Below, piece after piece: positions 1-12,100 of a DNA stretch of 64,000 bases. Numbering within the stretch: position 1 is the first letter of the stretch; each line of letters opens with the position of its first letter. The position numbers and the translations under genes are program-made. Location of the stretch: positions 19,941,343 through 20,005,342 of the forward strand of contig OX940867.1 of NCBI GenBank assembly GCA_954871525.1, in the 5' to 3' direction. The notes below the pieces were generated by a model. That model had not been told where the DNA came from, ran no database searches, and was given only the letters and a program-made list of their open reading frames with translations. The DNA comes from Parietaria judaica (taxonomy: Eukaryota; Streptophyta; Magnoliopsida; Rosales; Urticaceae).

Positions 1-76
1 TAAATTTGATAAAATTACACATTTTTAAGCATTTTGAAGTTGATGTTTTGTTTAAAATATCGTTTAATTAGGGTTC

Positions 77-93
77 TTTCGCGTAAAATGGGA
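77..93 (+). other. CENP-B-box-like motif, A-monomer form (first of many copies)
   Basis: Seen: TTTCGCGTAAAATGGGA. Compared with the mammalian CENP-B box essential pattern NTTCGNNNNANNCGGGN, eight of nine fixed bases match; the only miss is T for C in CGGG. The same motif sits at the same place (monomer 77-93) in most A copies. B copies have one A fewer, which breaks the spacing. C copies end in CAGG or CCGG (8/9) or TAGG (7/9). Known: the box binds CENP-B in mammals, and box-like motifs occur in satellites of many other organisms, often with no demonstrated binding. Inferred: a possible binding site for a pogo/CENP-B-like protein, or a chance likeness carried along by repetition. Confidence 0.45.
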
Positions 94-3000
94 AAAAGAC
101 TCATTTTTTTTTGGAGCACGCATTAATTGTTGAAACTTGGTTTTAAGAGAGCTCCAAAATCTTTTAATGCCAACACTAACCCAATTTATAATAATACCAC
201 CCTAATGAAGGTCTAGAAACTCAAATTTCATCAAGAACACATCGTGTTTGCTCTCGTAAGAAAACCAATTTTTAACATTTTTTGGTAATTATTTTAACCC
301 GTTAAAATTTTGATATAGAAACTACGAGATAGTGCTTCTCTATTTAGGGATTAAAATGATTAAATATGATACAATAACACATTATTAAGCATTTTGAAGA
401 TCATGTTTTGTTTAAAATATCGTTTAGTTAGGGTTCTTTCGCGTAAATGGGAAAAAGACTCAGTTTTTTTTTGGAGCACGCACAAATTGTTGAAACTGGG
501 TTTTAAAAGAGCTCCAAAAACTTTTAATGCCAAAACTAACGCAATTTATAATACTACCACCCTAATAAAGGTCAAGCAACTCAAATTTCATCAAGAACGC
601 ATCGTATTTGGGCTCCTAAGAAAACCAATTTTTAACACTTTTCGGTAATGATTTTGGACCCGTTAACAGCTTGATGCAGAAATTACGAGATAGGGCTTTG
701 CTATTTAGGGATTAAAATAAGTAAATGTGATACAATTACACATTATTAAGCATTTATAAGTTCATGTTTTGTCTAAAATATCGTTTAATTAGGGTTTTTT
801 CGCGAAAATTAGGAAAAAGACTAAATTTTTTTTTTGAGCACGCATTAATTGTTGAAACTGGGTTTTAAAAGAGCTCCAAAAACTTTTAATGCCAAAACTA
901 TCCCAACTTATAATAATACCACCCTAATGAAGGTCTAGACACACAAATTTCATCAAGAACGCATCGTATTTGGGCTCGTAAGAAAACCAATTTTTTACAT
1001 TTTTCGGTAATGATTTTAACCCGTTAACAGCTTGATGCAGAAACTACGAGATATGGATTTGCTATATAGTGATTAAAATAAGTAAATTTGATAAAATTAC
1101 ACATTTTTAAGCATTTTGAAGTTGATGTTTTGTTTAAAATATCGTTTAATTAGGGTTCTTTCGCGTAAAATGGGAAAAAGACTCAGTTTTTTTGGAGCAC
1201 GCATTAATTGTTGAAACTTGGTTTTAAGAGAGCTCCAAAATCTTTTAATGCCAACACTAACCCAATTTATAATAATACCACCCTAATGAAGGTCTAGAAA
1301 CTCAAATTTCATCAAGAACACATCGTGTTTGCTCTCGTAAGAAAACCAATTTTTAACATTTTTTGGTAATTATTTTAACCCGTTAAAATTTTGATATAGA
1401 AACTACGAGATATTGCTTCTCTATTTAGGGATTAAAATGATTAAATATGATACAATAACACATTATTAAGCATTTTGAAGATCATGTTTTGTTTAAAATA
1501 TCGTTTAGTTAGGGTTCTTTCGCGTAAATGGGAAAAAGACTCAGTTTTTTTTGGAGCACGCACAAATTGTTGAAACTGGGTTTTAAAAGAGCTCCAAAAA
1601 CTTTTAATGCCAAAACTAACGCAATTTATAATACTACCACCCTAATAAAGGTCAAGCAACTCAAATTTCATCAAGAACGCATCGTATTTGGGCTCCTAAG
1701 TAAACCGATTTTTAACACTTTTCGGCAATGATTTTGGACCCGTTAACAGCTTGATGCAGAAATTACGAGATAGGGCTTCGCTATTTAGGGATTAAAATAA
1801 GTAAATGTGATACAATTACACATTATTAAGCTTTTATAAGTTCATGTTTTGTCTAAAATATCGTTTAATTAGGGTTTTTTCGCGTAAATTAGGAAAAAGA
1901 CTAAATTTTTTTTTGAGCACGCATTAATTGTTGAAACTGGGTTTTAAAAGAGCTCCAAAAACTTTTAATGCCAAAACTATCCCAACTTATAATGATACCA
2001 CCCTAATGAAGGTCTAGACACTCAAATTTCATCAAGAACGCATCGTATTTGGGCTCGTAAGAAAACCAATTTTTTACATTTTTCGGTAATGATTTTAACC
2101 CGTTAACAGCTTGATGCAGAAACTACGAGATAGGGATTTGCTATATAGGGATTAAAATAAGTAAATTTGATACAATTACACATTTTTATGCATTTTGAAG
2201 TTGATGTTTTGTTTAAAATATCGTTTAATTAGGGTTCTTTCGCGTAAAATGGGAAAAAGACTCAGTTTTTTTTGGAGCACGCATTAATTGTTGAAACTCA
2301 GTTTTAAGAGAGCTCCAAAATCTCTTAATGCCAACACTAACCCAATATATAATAATACCACCCTAATGAAGGTCTAGAAACTCAAATTTCATCAAGAACA
2401 CATCGTGTTTGCTCTCATAAGAAAACCAATTTTTAACATTTTTTGGTAATTATTTTAACCCGTTAAAATTTTAATATAGAAACTACGAGATAGTGCTTAT
2501 CCATTTAGGGATTAAAATGATTATATATTATACAATAACACATTATTAAGCATTTTGAAGATCATGTTTTGTTTAAAATATCGTTTAGTTAGGGTTCTTT
2601 CGTGTAAATGGGAAAAAGACTCAGTTTGTTTTGGAGCACGCACAAATTGTTGAAACTGGGTTTTAAAAGAGCTCCAAAAACTTTTAATGCCAAAACTAAC
2701 GCAATTTATAATACTACCACCCTAATAAAGGTCAAGCAACTCAAATTTCATCAAGAACGCATCGTATTTGGGCTCCTAAGAAAACCAATTTTTAACACTT
2801 TTCGGTAATGATTTTGGACCCGTTAACAGCCTGATGCAGAAATTACGAGATAGGGCTTTGCTATTTAGGGATTAAAATAAGTAAATGTGATACAATTACA
2901 CATTATTAAGCATTTATAAGTTCATGTTTTGTCTAAAATATCGTTTAATTAGGGTTTTTTCGCGTAAAACAGGAAAAAGACTAAAAATTTTTTTGAGCAC

Positions 3001-3692
3001 GCATTAATTGTTGAAACTGGGTTTTAAAAGAGCTCCAAAAACTTTTAATGCCAAAAATATCCCAACTTATAATGATACCACCCTAATGAAGGTCTAGACA
3101 CTCAAATTTCATCAAGAACGCATCGTATTTGGGCTCGTAAGAAAACCAATTTTTTACATTTTTCGGTAATGATTTTAACCCGTTAACATCTTGATGCAGA
3201 AACTACGAGATAGGGATTTTCTATATAGGGATTAAAATAAGTAAATTTGATACAATTACACATTTTTAAGCATTTTGAAGTTGATGTTTTGTTTAAAATA
3301 TCGTTTAATTAGGGTTCTTTCGGGTAATATGGGAAAAAGACTAAGTTTTTTTTGGAGCACGCATTAATTGTTTAAACTCGGTTTTAAGAGAGCTCCAAAA
3401 TCTTTTAATGCCAACACTAACCCAATTTATAATAATACCACCCTAATGAAGGTCTAGAAACTCAAATTTCATCAAGAACACATCGTCTTTGCTCTCGTAA
3501 GAAAACCAATTTTTAAAATTTTTTGGTAATTATTTTAACCCGTTAAAATTTTGATATAGAAACTACGAGATAGTGCTTCTCTATTTAGGGATTAAAATGA
3601 TTAAATATGATACAATAACACATTATTAAGCATTTTGAAGATCATGTTTTGTTTAAAATATCGTTTAGTTAGGGTTCTTTCGCGTAAATGGG

Positions 3693-3711
3693 AAAAAGAC
3701 TCAGTTTTTTT
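3693..3711 (+). other. A/T-tract hairpin-like dyad next to the box-like motif
   Basis: Seen: AAAAA-G-ACT-C-AGT-T-TTTTT, with a nearly perfect dyad centred on the C at 3702; one G-T pair interrupts it. It occurs in A and B monomers straight after 'gggaaaaagact'. It is broken by the 'gacccag' change in one B sub-type, and weakened in C, which reads 'actaaat'. The T-run is also the most length-variable tract of the monomer. It may be bent DNA or simply a replication-slippage tract. Confidence 0.5.
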
Positions 3712-4463
3712 TGGAGCACGCACAAATTGTTGAAACTGGGTTTTAAAAGAGCTCCAAAAACTTTTAATGCCAAAACTAACGCAATTTATAATACTACCAC
3801 CCTAATAAAGGTCAAGCAACTCAAATTTCATCAAGAACGCATCGTATTTGGGCTCCTAAGAAAACCAATTTTTAACACTTTTCGGTAATGATTTTGGACC
3901 CGTTAACAGCTTGATGCAGAAATTACGAGATAGGGCTTTGCTATTTAGGGATTAAAATAAGTAAATGTGATACAATTACACATTATTAAGCATTTATAAG
4001 TCCATGTTTTGTCTAAAATATCGTTTAATTAGGGTTTTTTTGCGTAAATTAGGAAAAAGACTAAATTTTTTTTTGAGCACGCATTAATTGTTGAAACTGG
4101 GTTTTAAAAGAGCTCCAAAAACTTTTAATGCCAAAACTATCCCAACTTATAATAATACCACCCTAATGAAGGTCTAGACACTCAAATTTCATCAAGAACG
4201 CATCGTATTTGGGCTTGTAAGAAAACCATTTTTTTACATTTTTCGGTAATGATTTTAACCCGTTAACAGCTTGATGAAGAAACTACGAGATAGGGATTTG
4301 CTATATAGGGATTAAAATAAGTAAATTTGATAAAATTACACATTTTTAAGCATTTTGAAGTTGATGTTTTGTTTAAAATATCGTTTAATTAGGGTTCTTT
4401 CGCGTAAAATGGGAAAAAGACTCAGTTTTTTTTGGAGCACGCATTAATTGTTGAAACTCGGTT

Positions 4464-4488
4464 TTAAGAGAGCTCCAAAATCTCTTAA
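4464..4488 (+). other. Conserved dyad, A-monomer form (TTAAGAG / CTCTTAA)
   Basis: Seen: TTAAGAG (4464-4470), an 11-base loop containing GCTCC, then CTCTTAA (4482-4488), a perfect 7-bp inverted repeat. Flanking GG on the left and CC on the right extend the pairing past a mismatch and a G-T pair. A copies are polymorphic: those with 'tcttttaa' keep a G-T pair in place of G-C. The element overlaps the GAGCTC palindrome. Confidence 0.7.
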
Positions 4489-4822
4489 TGCCAACACTAA
4501 CCCAATTTATAATAATACCACCCTAATGAAGGTATAGAAACTCAAATTTCATCAAGAACACATCGTGTTTGCTCTCGTAAGAAAACCAATTTTTAACATT
4601 TTTTGGTAATTATTATAACCCGTTAAAATTTTGATATAGAAACTACGAGATAGTGCTTCTCTATTTAGGGATTAAAATGATTAAATATGATACAATAACA
4701 CATTATTAAGCATTTTGAAGATCATGTTTTGTTTAAAATATCGTTTAGTTAGGGTTCTTTCGCGTAAATGGGAAAAAGACCCAGTTTTTTTTGGAGCACG
4801 CACAAATTGTTGAAACTGGGTT

Positions 4823-4847
4823 TTAAAAGAGCTCCAAAAACTTTTAA
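4823..4847 (+). other. Conserved dyad, B/C-monomer form (TTAAAAG / CTTTTAA)
   Basis: Seen: TTAAAAG (4823-4829), loop 4830-4840, CTTTTAA (4841-4847), perfect 7-bp arms with the same 11-base loop length as in A. The same arrangement is present in nearly all B and C copies. Against the A form, both arms differ at the paired position (A/T instead of G/C), so pairing is kept. Confidence 0.7.
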
Positions 4848-5761
4848 TGCCAAAACTAACGCAATTTATAATACTACCACCCTAATAAAGGTCAAGCAAC
4901 TCAAATTTCATCAAGAACGCATCGTATTTGGGCTCCTAAGAAAACCAGTTTTTAACACTTTTCGGTAATGATTTTGGACCCGTTAACAGCTTGATGCAGA
5001 AATTACGAGATAGGGCTTCGCTATTTAGGGATTAAAATAAGTAAATGTGATACAATTACACATTATTAAGCATTTATAAGTTCATGTTTTGTCTAAAATA
5101 TCGTTTAATTAGGGTTTTTTCGCGTAAAACAGGAAAAAGACTAAATTTTTTTTTGAGCACGCATTAATTGTTGAAACTGGGTTTTAAAAGAGCTCCAAAA
5201 ACTTTTAATGCCAAAAATATCCCAACTTATAATAATACCACCCTAATGAAGGTCTAGACACTCAAATTTCATCAAGAACGCATCGTATTTTGGCTCGTAA
5301 GAAAACCAATTTTTAACATTTTTCGGTAATGATTTTAACCCGTTAACAGCTTGATGCAGAAACTACGAGATAGGGATTTGCTATATAGGGATTAAAATAA
5401 GTAAATTTGATACAATTACACATTTTTAAGCATTTTGAAGTTGATGTTTTGTTTAAAATATCGTTTAATTAGGGTTCTTTCGCGTAAAATGGGAAAAAGA
5501 CTCAGTTTTTTTTGGAGCACGCATTAATTGTTGAAACTCGGTTTTAAGAGAGCTCCAAAATCTTTTAATGCCAACACTAACCCAATTTATAATAATACCA
5601 CCCTAATGAAGGTCTAGAAACTCAAATTTCATCAAGAACACATCGTGTTTGCTCTCATAAGAAAACCAATTTTTAACATTTTTTGGTAATTATTTTAACC
5701 CGTTAAAATTTTGATATAGAAACTACGAGATAGTGCTTCTCTATTTAGGGATTAAAATGAT

Positions 5762-6221
5762 TAAATATGATACAATAACACATTATTAAGCATTTTGAAG
5801 ATCATGTTTTGTTTAAAATATCGTTTAGTTAGGGTTCTTTCGCGTAAATGGGAAAAAGACCCAGTTTTTTTTGGAGCACGCACAAATTGTTGAAACTGGG
5901 TTTTAAAAGAGCTCCAAAAACTTTTAATGCCAAAACTAACGCAATTTATAATACTACCACCCTAATAAAGGTCAAGCAACTCAAATTTCATCAAGAACGT
6001 ATCGTATTTGGGCTCCTAAATCTCTTAATGCCAACACTAACCCAATTTATAATAATACCACCCTAATGAAGGTCTAGAAACTCAAATTTCATCAAGAACA
6101 CATCGTGTTTGCTCTCGTAAGAAAACAAATTTTTAACATTTTTTGGTAATTATTTTAACCCGTTAAAATTTTGATATAGAAACTACGAGATAGTGCTTCT
6201 CTATTTAGGGATTAAAATGAT
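5762..6221 (+). repeat. 460-bp B/A hybrid monomer from an out-of-register deletion
   Basis: Type B sequence runs to about 6019 (monomer position 258, 'gggctcctaa'). It then joins type A sequence from about A position 158 ('aaatctcttaatgcc') and continues to the A end at 6221. About 100 bp of monomer positions are therefore present twice, and about 620 bp is missing relative to an intact unit (B-to-B spacing 460 instead of 1080). The joint shares only AA exactly, inside a GCTCC-type partial match. The A tail has 'gaaaacaaat', as in the A before 8382. Confidence 0.9.
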
Positions 6222-9102
6222 TAAATATGATACAATAACACATTATTAAGCATTTTGAAGATCATGTTTTGTTTAAAATATCGTTTAGTTAGGGTTCTTT
6301 CGCGCAAATGGGAAAAAGACTCAGTTTTTTTTTGGAGCACGCACAAATTGTTGAAACTGGGTTTTAAAAGAGCTCCAAAAACTTTTAATGCCAAAACTAA
6401 CGCAATTTATAATACTACCACCCTAATAAAGGTCAAGCAACTCAAATTTCATCAAGAACGCATCGTATTTGGGCTCCTAAGAAAACCAATTTTTAACACT
6501 TTTCGGTAATGATTTTGGACCCGTTAACAGCTTGATGCAGAAATTACGAGATAGGGCTTTGCTATTTAGGGATTAAAATAAGTAAATGTGATACAATTAC
6601 ACATTATTAAGCATTTATAAGTTCATGTTTTGTCTAAAATATCGTTTAATTAGGGTTTTTTCGCGAAAATTAGGAAAAAGACTAAATTTTTTTTTGAGCA
6701 CGCATTAATTGTTGAAACTGGGTTTTAAAAGAGCTCCAAAAACTTTTAATGCCAAAACTATCCCAACTTATAATAATACCACCCTAATGAAGGTCTAGAC
6801 ACACAAATTTCATCAAGAACGCATCGTATTTGGGCTCGTAAGAAAACCAATTTTTTACATTTTTCGGTAATGATTTTAACCCGTTAACAGCTTGATGCAG
6901 AAACTACGAGATATGGATTTGCTATATAGTGATTAAAATAAGTAAATTTGATAAAATTACACATTTTTAAGCATTTTGAAGTTGATGTTTTGTTTAAAAT
7001 ATCGTTTAATTAGGGTTCTTTCGCGTAAAATGGGAAAAAGACTCATTTTTTTTTGGAGCACGCATTAATTGTTGAAACTTGGTTTTAAGAGAGCTCCAAA
7101 ATCTCTTAATGCCAACACTAACCCAATTTATAATAATACCACCCTAATGAAGGTCTAGAAACTCAAATTTCATCAAGAACACATCGTGTTTGCTCTCGTA
7201 AGAAAACCAATTTTTAACATTTTTTGGTAATTATTTTAACCCGTTAAAATTTTGATATAGAAACTACGAGATATTGCTTCTCTATTTAGGGATTAAAATG
7301 ATTAAATATGATACAATAACACATTATTAAGCATTTTGAAGATCATGTTTTGTTTAAAATATCGTTTAGTTAGGGTTCTTTCGCGTAAATGGGAAAAAGA
7401 CTCAGTTTTTTTTGGAGCACGCACAAATTGTTGAAACTGGGTTTTAAAAGAGCTCCAAAAATTTTAATGCCAAAACTAACGCAATTTATAATACTACCAC
7501 CCTAATAAAGGTCAAGCAACTCAAATTTCATCAAGAACGCATCGTATTTGGGCTCCTAAGAAAACCAATTTTTAACACTTTTCGGTAATGATTTTGGACC
7601 CGTTAACAGCTTGATGCAGAAATGACGAGATAGGGCTTCGCTATTTAGGGATTAAAATAAGTAAATGTGATACAATTACACATTATTAAGCTTTTATAAG
7701 TTCATGTTTTGTCTAAAATATCGTTTAATTAGGGTTTTTTCGCGTAAAACAGGAAAAATACTAAATTTTTTTTTGAGCACGCATTAATTGTTGAAACTGG
7801 GTTTTAAAAGAGCTCCAAAAACTTTTAATGCCAAAACTATCCCAACTTATAATAATACCACCCTAATGAAGGTCTAGACACTCAAAATTCATCAAGAACG
7901 CATCGTATTTGGGCTCGTAAGAAAACCAATTTTTTACATTTTTCGGTAATGATTTTAACCCGTTAACAGCTTGATGCAGAAACTACGAGATAGGGATTTG
8001 CTATATAGGGATTAAAATAAGTAAATTTGATACAATTACACATTTTTAAGCATTTTGAAGTTGATGTTTTGTTTAAAATATCGTTTAATTAGGGTTCTTT
8101 CGCGTAAAATGGGAAAAAGACTCAGTGTTTTTTGGAGCACGCATTAATTGTTGAAACTCGGTTTTAAGAGAGCTCCAAAATCTTTTAATGCCAACACTAA
8201 CCCAATTTATAATAATACCACCCTAATGAAGGTCTAGAAACTCAAATTTCATCAAGAACACATCGTGTTTGCTCTCGTAAGAAAACAAATTTTTAACATT
8301 TTTTGGTAATTATTTTAACCCGTTAAAATTTTGATATAGAAACTACGAGATAGTGCTTCTCTATTTAGGGATTAAAATGATTAAATATGATACAATAACA
8401 CATTATTAAGCATTTTGAAGATCATGTTTTGTTTAAAATATCGTTTAGTTAGGGTTCTTTCGCGTAAATGGGAAAAAGACTCAGTTTTTTTTTGGAGCAC
8501 GCACAAATTGTTGAAACTGGGTTTTAAAAGAGCTCCAAAAACTTTTAATGCCAAAACTAACGCAATTTATAATACTACCACCCTAATAAAGGTCAAGCAA
8601 CTCAAATTTCATCAAGAACGCATCGTATTTGGGCTCCTAAGAAAACCAATTTTTAACACTTTTCGGTAATGATTTTGGACCCGTTAACAGCTTGATGCAG
8701 AAATTACGAGATAGGGCTTTGCTATTTAGGGATTAAAATAAGTAAATGTGATACAATTACACATTATTAAGCATTTATAAGTTCATGTTTTGTCTAAAAT
8801 ATCGTTTAATTAGGGTTTTTTCGCGAAAATTAGGAAAAAGACTAAATTTTTTTTTGAGCACGCATTAATTGTTGAAACTGGGTTTTAAAAGAGCTCCAAA
8901 AACCTTTAATGCCAAAACTATCCCAACTTATAATAATACCACCCTAATGAAGGTCTAGACACTCAAATTTCATCAAGAACGCATCGTATTTGGGCTCGTA
9001 AGAAAACCAATTTTTTACATTTTTCGGTAATGATTTTAACCCGTTAACAGCTTGATGCAGAAACTACGAGATATGGATTTGCTATATAGTGATTAAAATA
9101 AG
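6222..9102 (+). repeat. HORs linking the two ~6 kb copies
   Basis: B starts 6222, 7303 and 8382. The HORs at 6222 and 8382 resemble those at 361 and 9462. All four have T9 before GG in B, 'tcgcgaaaat' in C, and 'agatatggatttgctatatagtgatt' spread over the C end. This points to further copying of the same founder HOR. The B at 7303 has a 1-base deletion ('ccaaaaattttaatg'). Confidence 0.85.
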
Positions 9103-12100
9103 TAAATTTGATAAAATTACACATTTTTAAGCATTTTGAAGTTGATGTTTTGTTTAAAATATCGTTTAATTAGGGTTCTTTCGCGTAAAATGGGAAAAAG
9201 ACTCATTTTTTTTTGGAGCACGCATTAATTGTTGAAACTTGGTTTTAAGAGAGCTCCAAAATTTTTAATGCCAACACTAACCCAATTTATAATAATACCA
9301 CCCTAATGAAGGTCTAGAAACTCAAATTTCATCAAGAACACATCGTGTTTGCTCTCGTAAGAAAACCAATTTTTAACATTTTTTGGTAATTATTTTAACC
9401 CGTTAAAATTTTGATATAGAAACTACGAGATAGTGCTTCTCTATTTAGGGATTAAAATGATTAAATATGATACAATAACACATTATTAAGCATTTTGAAG
9501 ATCATGTTTTGTTTAAAATATCGTTTAGTTAGGGTTCTTTCGCGTAAATGGGAAAAAGACTCAGTTTTTTTTTGGAGCACGCACAAATTGTTGAAACTGG
9601 GTTTTAAAAGAGCTCCAAAAACTTTTAATGCCAAAACTAACGCAATTTATAATACTACCACCCTAATAAAGGTCAAGCAACTCAAATTTCATCAAGAACG
9701 CATCGTATTTGGGCTCCTAAGAAAACCAATTTTTAACACTTTTCGGTAATGATTTTGGACCCGTTAACAGCTTGATGCAGAAATTACGAGATAGGGCTTT
9801 GCTATTTAGGGATTAAAATAAGTAAATGTGATACAATTACACATTATTAAGCATTTATAAGTTCATGTTTTGTCTAAAATATCGTTTAATTAGGGTTTTT
9901 TCGCGAAAATTAGGAAAAAGACTAAATTTTTTTTTTGAGCACGCATTAATTGTTGAAACTGGGTTTTAAAAGAGCTCCAAAAACTTTTAATGCCAAAACT
10001 ATCCCAACTTATAATAATACCACCCTAATGAAGGTCTAGACACACAAATTTCATCAAGAACGCATCGTATTTGGGCTCGTAAGAAAACCAATTTTTTACA
10101 TTTTTCGGTAATGATTTTAACCCGTTAACAGCTTGATGCAGAAACTACGAGATATGGATTTGCTATATAGTGATTAAAATAAGTAAATTTGATAAAATTA
10201 CACATTTTTAAGCATTTTGAAGTTGATGTTTTGTTTAAAATATCGTTTAATTAGGGTTCTTTCGCGTAAAATGGGAAAAAGACTCATTTTTTTTTGGAGC
10301 ACGCATTAATTGTTGAAACTTGGTTTTAAGAGAGCTCCAAAATCTTTTAATGCCAACACTAACCCAATTTATAATAATACCACCCTAATGAAGGTCTAGA
10401 AACTCAAATTTCATCAAGAACACATCGTGTTTGCTCTCGTAAGAAAACCAATTTTTAACATTTTTTGGTAATTATTTTAACCCGTTAAAATTTTGATATA
10501 GAAACTACGAGATATTGCTTCTCTATTTAGGGATTAAAATGATTAAATATGATACAATAACACATTATTAAGCATTTTGAAGATCATGTTTTGTTTAAAA
10601 TATCGTTTAGTTAGGGTTCTTTCGCGTAAATGGGAAAAAGACTCAGTTTTTTTTGGAGCACGCACAAATTGTTGAAACTGGGTTTTAAAAGAGCTCCAAA
10701 AACTTTTAATGCCAAAACTAACGCAATTTATAATACTACCACCCTAATAAAGGTCAAGCAACTCAAATTTCATCAAGAACGCATCGTATTTGGGCTCCTA
10801 AGTAAACCGATTTTTAACACTTTTCGGCAATGATTTTGGACCCGTTAACAGCTTGATGCAGAAATTACGAGATAGGGCTTCGCTATTTAGGGATTAAAAT
10901 AAGTAAATGTGATACAATTACACATTATTAAGCTTTTATAAGTTCATGTTTTGTCTAAAATATCGTTTAATTAGGGTTTTTTCGCGTAAATTAGGAAAAA
11001 GACTAAATTTTTTTTTGAGCACGCATTAATTGTTGAAACTGGGTTTTAAAAGAGCTCCAAAAACTTTTAATGCCAAAACTATCCCAACTTATAATGATAC
11101 CACCCTAATGAAGGTCTAGACACTCAAATTTCATCAAGAACGCATCGTATTTGGGCTCGTAAGAAAACCAATTTTTTACATTTTTCGGTAATGATTTTAA
11201 CCCGTTAACAGCTTGATGCAGAAACTACGAGATAGGGATTTGCTATATAGGGATTAAAATAAGTAAATTTGATACAATTACACATTTTTATGCATTTTGA
11301 AGTTGATGTTTTGTTTAAAATATCGTTTAATTAGGGTTCTTTCGCGTAAAATGGGAAAAAGACTCAGTTTTTTTTGGAGCACGCATTAATTGTTGAAACT
11401 CAGTTTTAAGAGAGCTCCAAAATCTCTTAATGCCAACACTAACCCAATATATAATAATACCACCCTAATGAAGGTCTAGAAACTCAAATTTCATCAAGAA
11501 CACATCGTGTTTGCTCTCATAAGAAAACCAATTTTTAACATTTTTTGGTAATTATTTTAACCCGTTAAAATTTTAATATAGAAACTACGAGATAGTGCTT
11601 ATCCATTTAGGGATTAAAATGATTATATATTATACAATAACACATTATTAAGCATTTTGAAGATCATGTTTTGTTTAAAATATCGTTTAGTTAGGGTTCT
11701 TTCGTGTAAATGGGAAAAAGACTCAGTTTGTTTTGGAGCACGCACAAATTGTTGAAACTGGGTTTTAAAAGAGCTCCAAAAACTTTTAATGCCAAAACTA
11801 ACGCAATTTATAATACTACCACCCTAATAAAGGTCAAGCAACTCAAATTTCATCAAGAACGCATCGTATTTGGGCTCCTAAGAAAACCAATTTTTAACAC
11901 TTTTCGGTAATGATTTTGGACCCGTTAACAGCCTGATGCAGAAATTACGAGATAGGGCTTTGCTATTTAGGGATTAAAATAAGTAAATGTGATACAATTA
12001 CACATTATTAAGCATTTATAAGTTCATGTTTTGTCTAAAATATCGTTTAATTAGGGTTTTTTCGCGTAAAACAGGAAAAAGACTAAAAATTTTTTTGAGC

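Larger units (their letters stand above)
1..6019 (+). repeat. Left copy of a ~6 kb six-HOR duplicated segment
   Basis: HORs with B starts at 361, 1442, 2522, 3602, 4682 and 5762 carry, in order, the same private variants as those at 9462, 10544, 11624, 12704, 13784 and 14864. Examples are 'aagtaaaccgattt' (1699 and 10801), 'cagtttgttttgg' (2622 and 11724), 'ttcgggtaatatggg' (3320 and 12422), 'aaccagttttt' (4944 and 14046) and 'gaacgtatcg' (5995 and 15097). The offset is 9101-9102 bp. The copy is cut on the right by the breakpoint at 6019, and on the left it may run past the window start. Confidence 0.9.

Noticed and set aside
341..347. TTTAGGG, the plant-type telomere unit, in A and B monomers ('ctatttagggatt')
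   Set aside because: It occurs as single isolated units, never in tandem, in an AT-rich sequence where a 7-mer can arise by chance. It is not interstitial telomere repeat and not evidence for a plant.
447..648. 66-84 codon open frames starting at ATGGG in nearly every B monomer, as possible genes
   Set aside because: They recur only because the repeat does. A and C monomers have a TAA at the matching place. B copies freely gain non-synonymous changes, frameshifts (7303, 21344, 34298) and start loss (59835). There is no recognised domain. The longer versions arise only from an extra T in a homopolymer.
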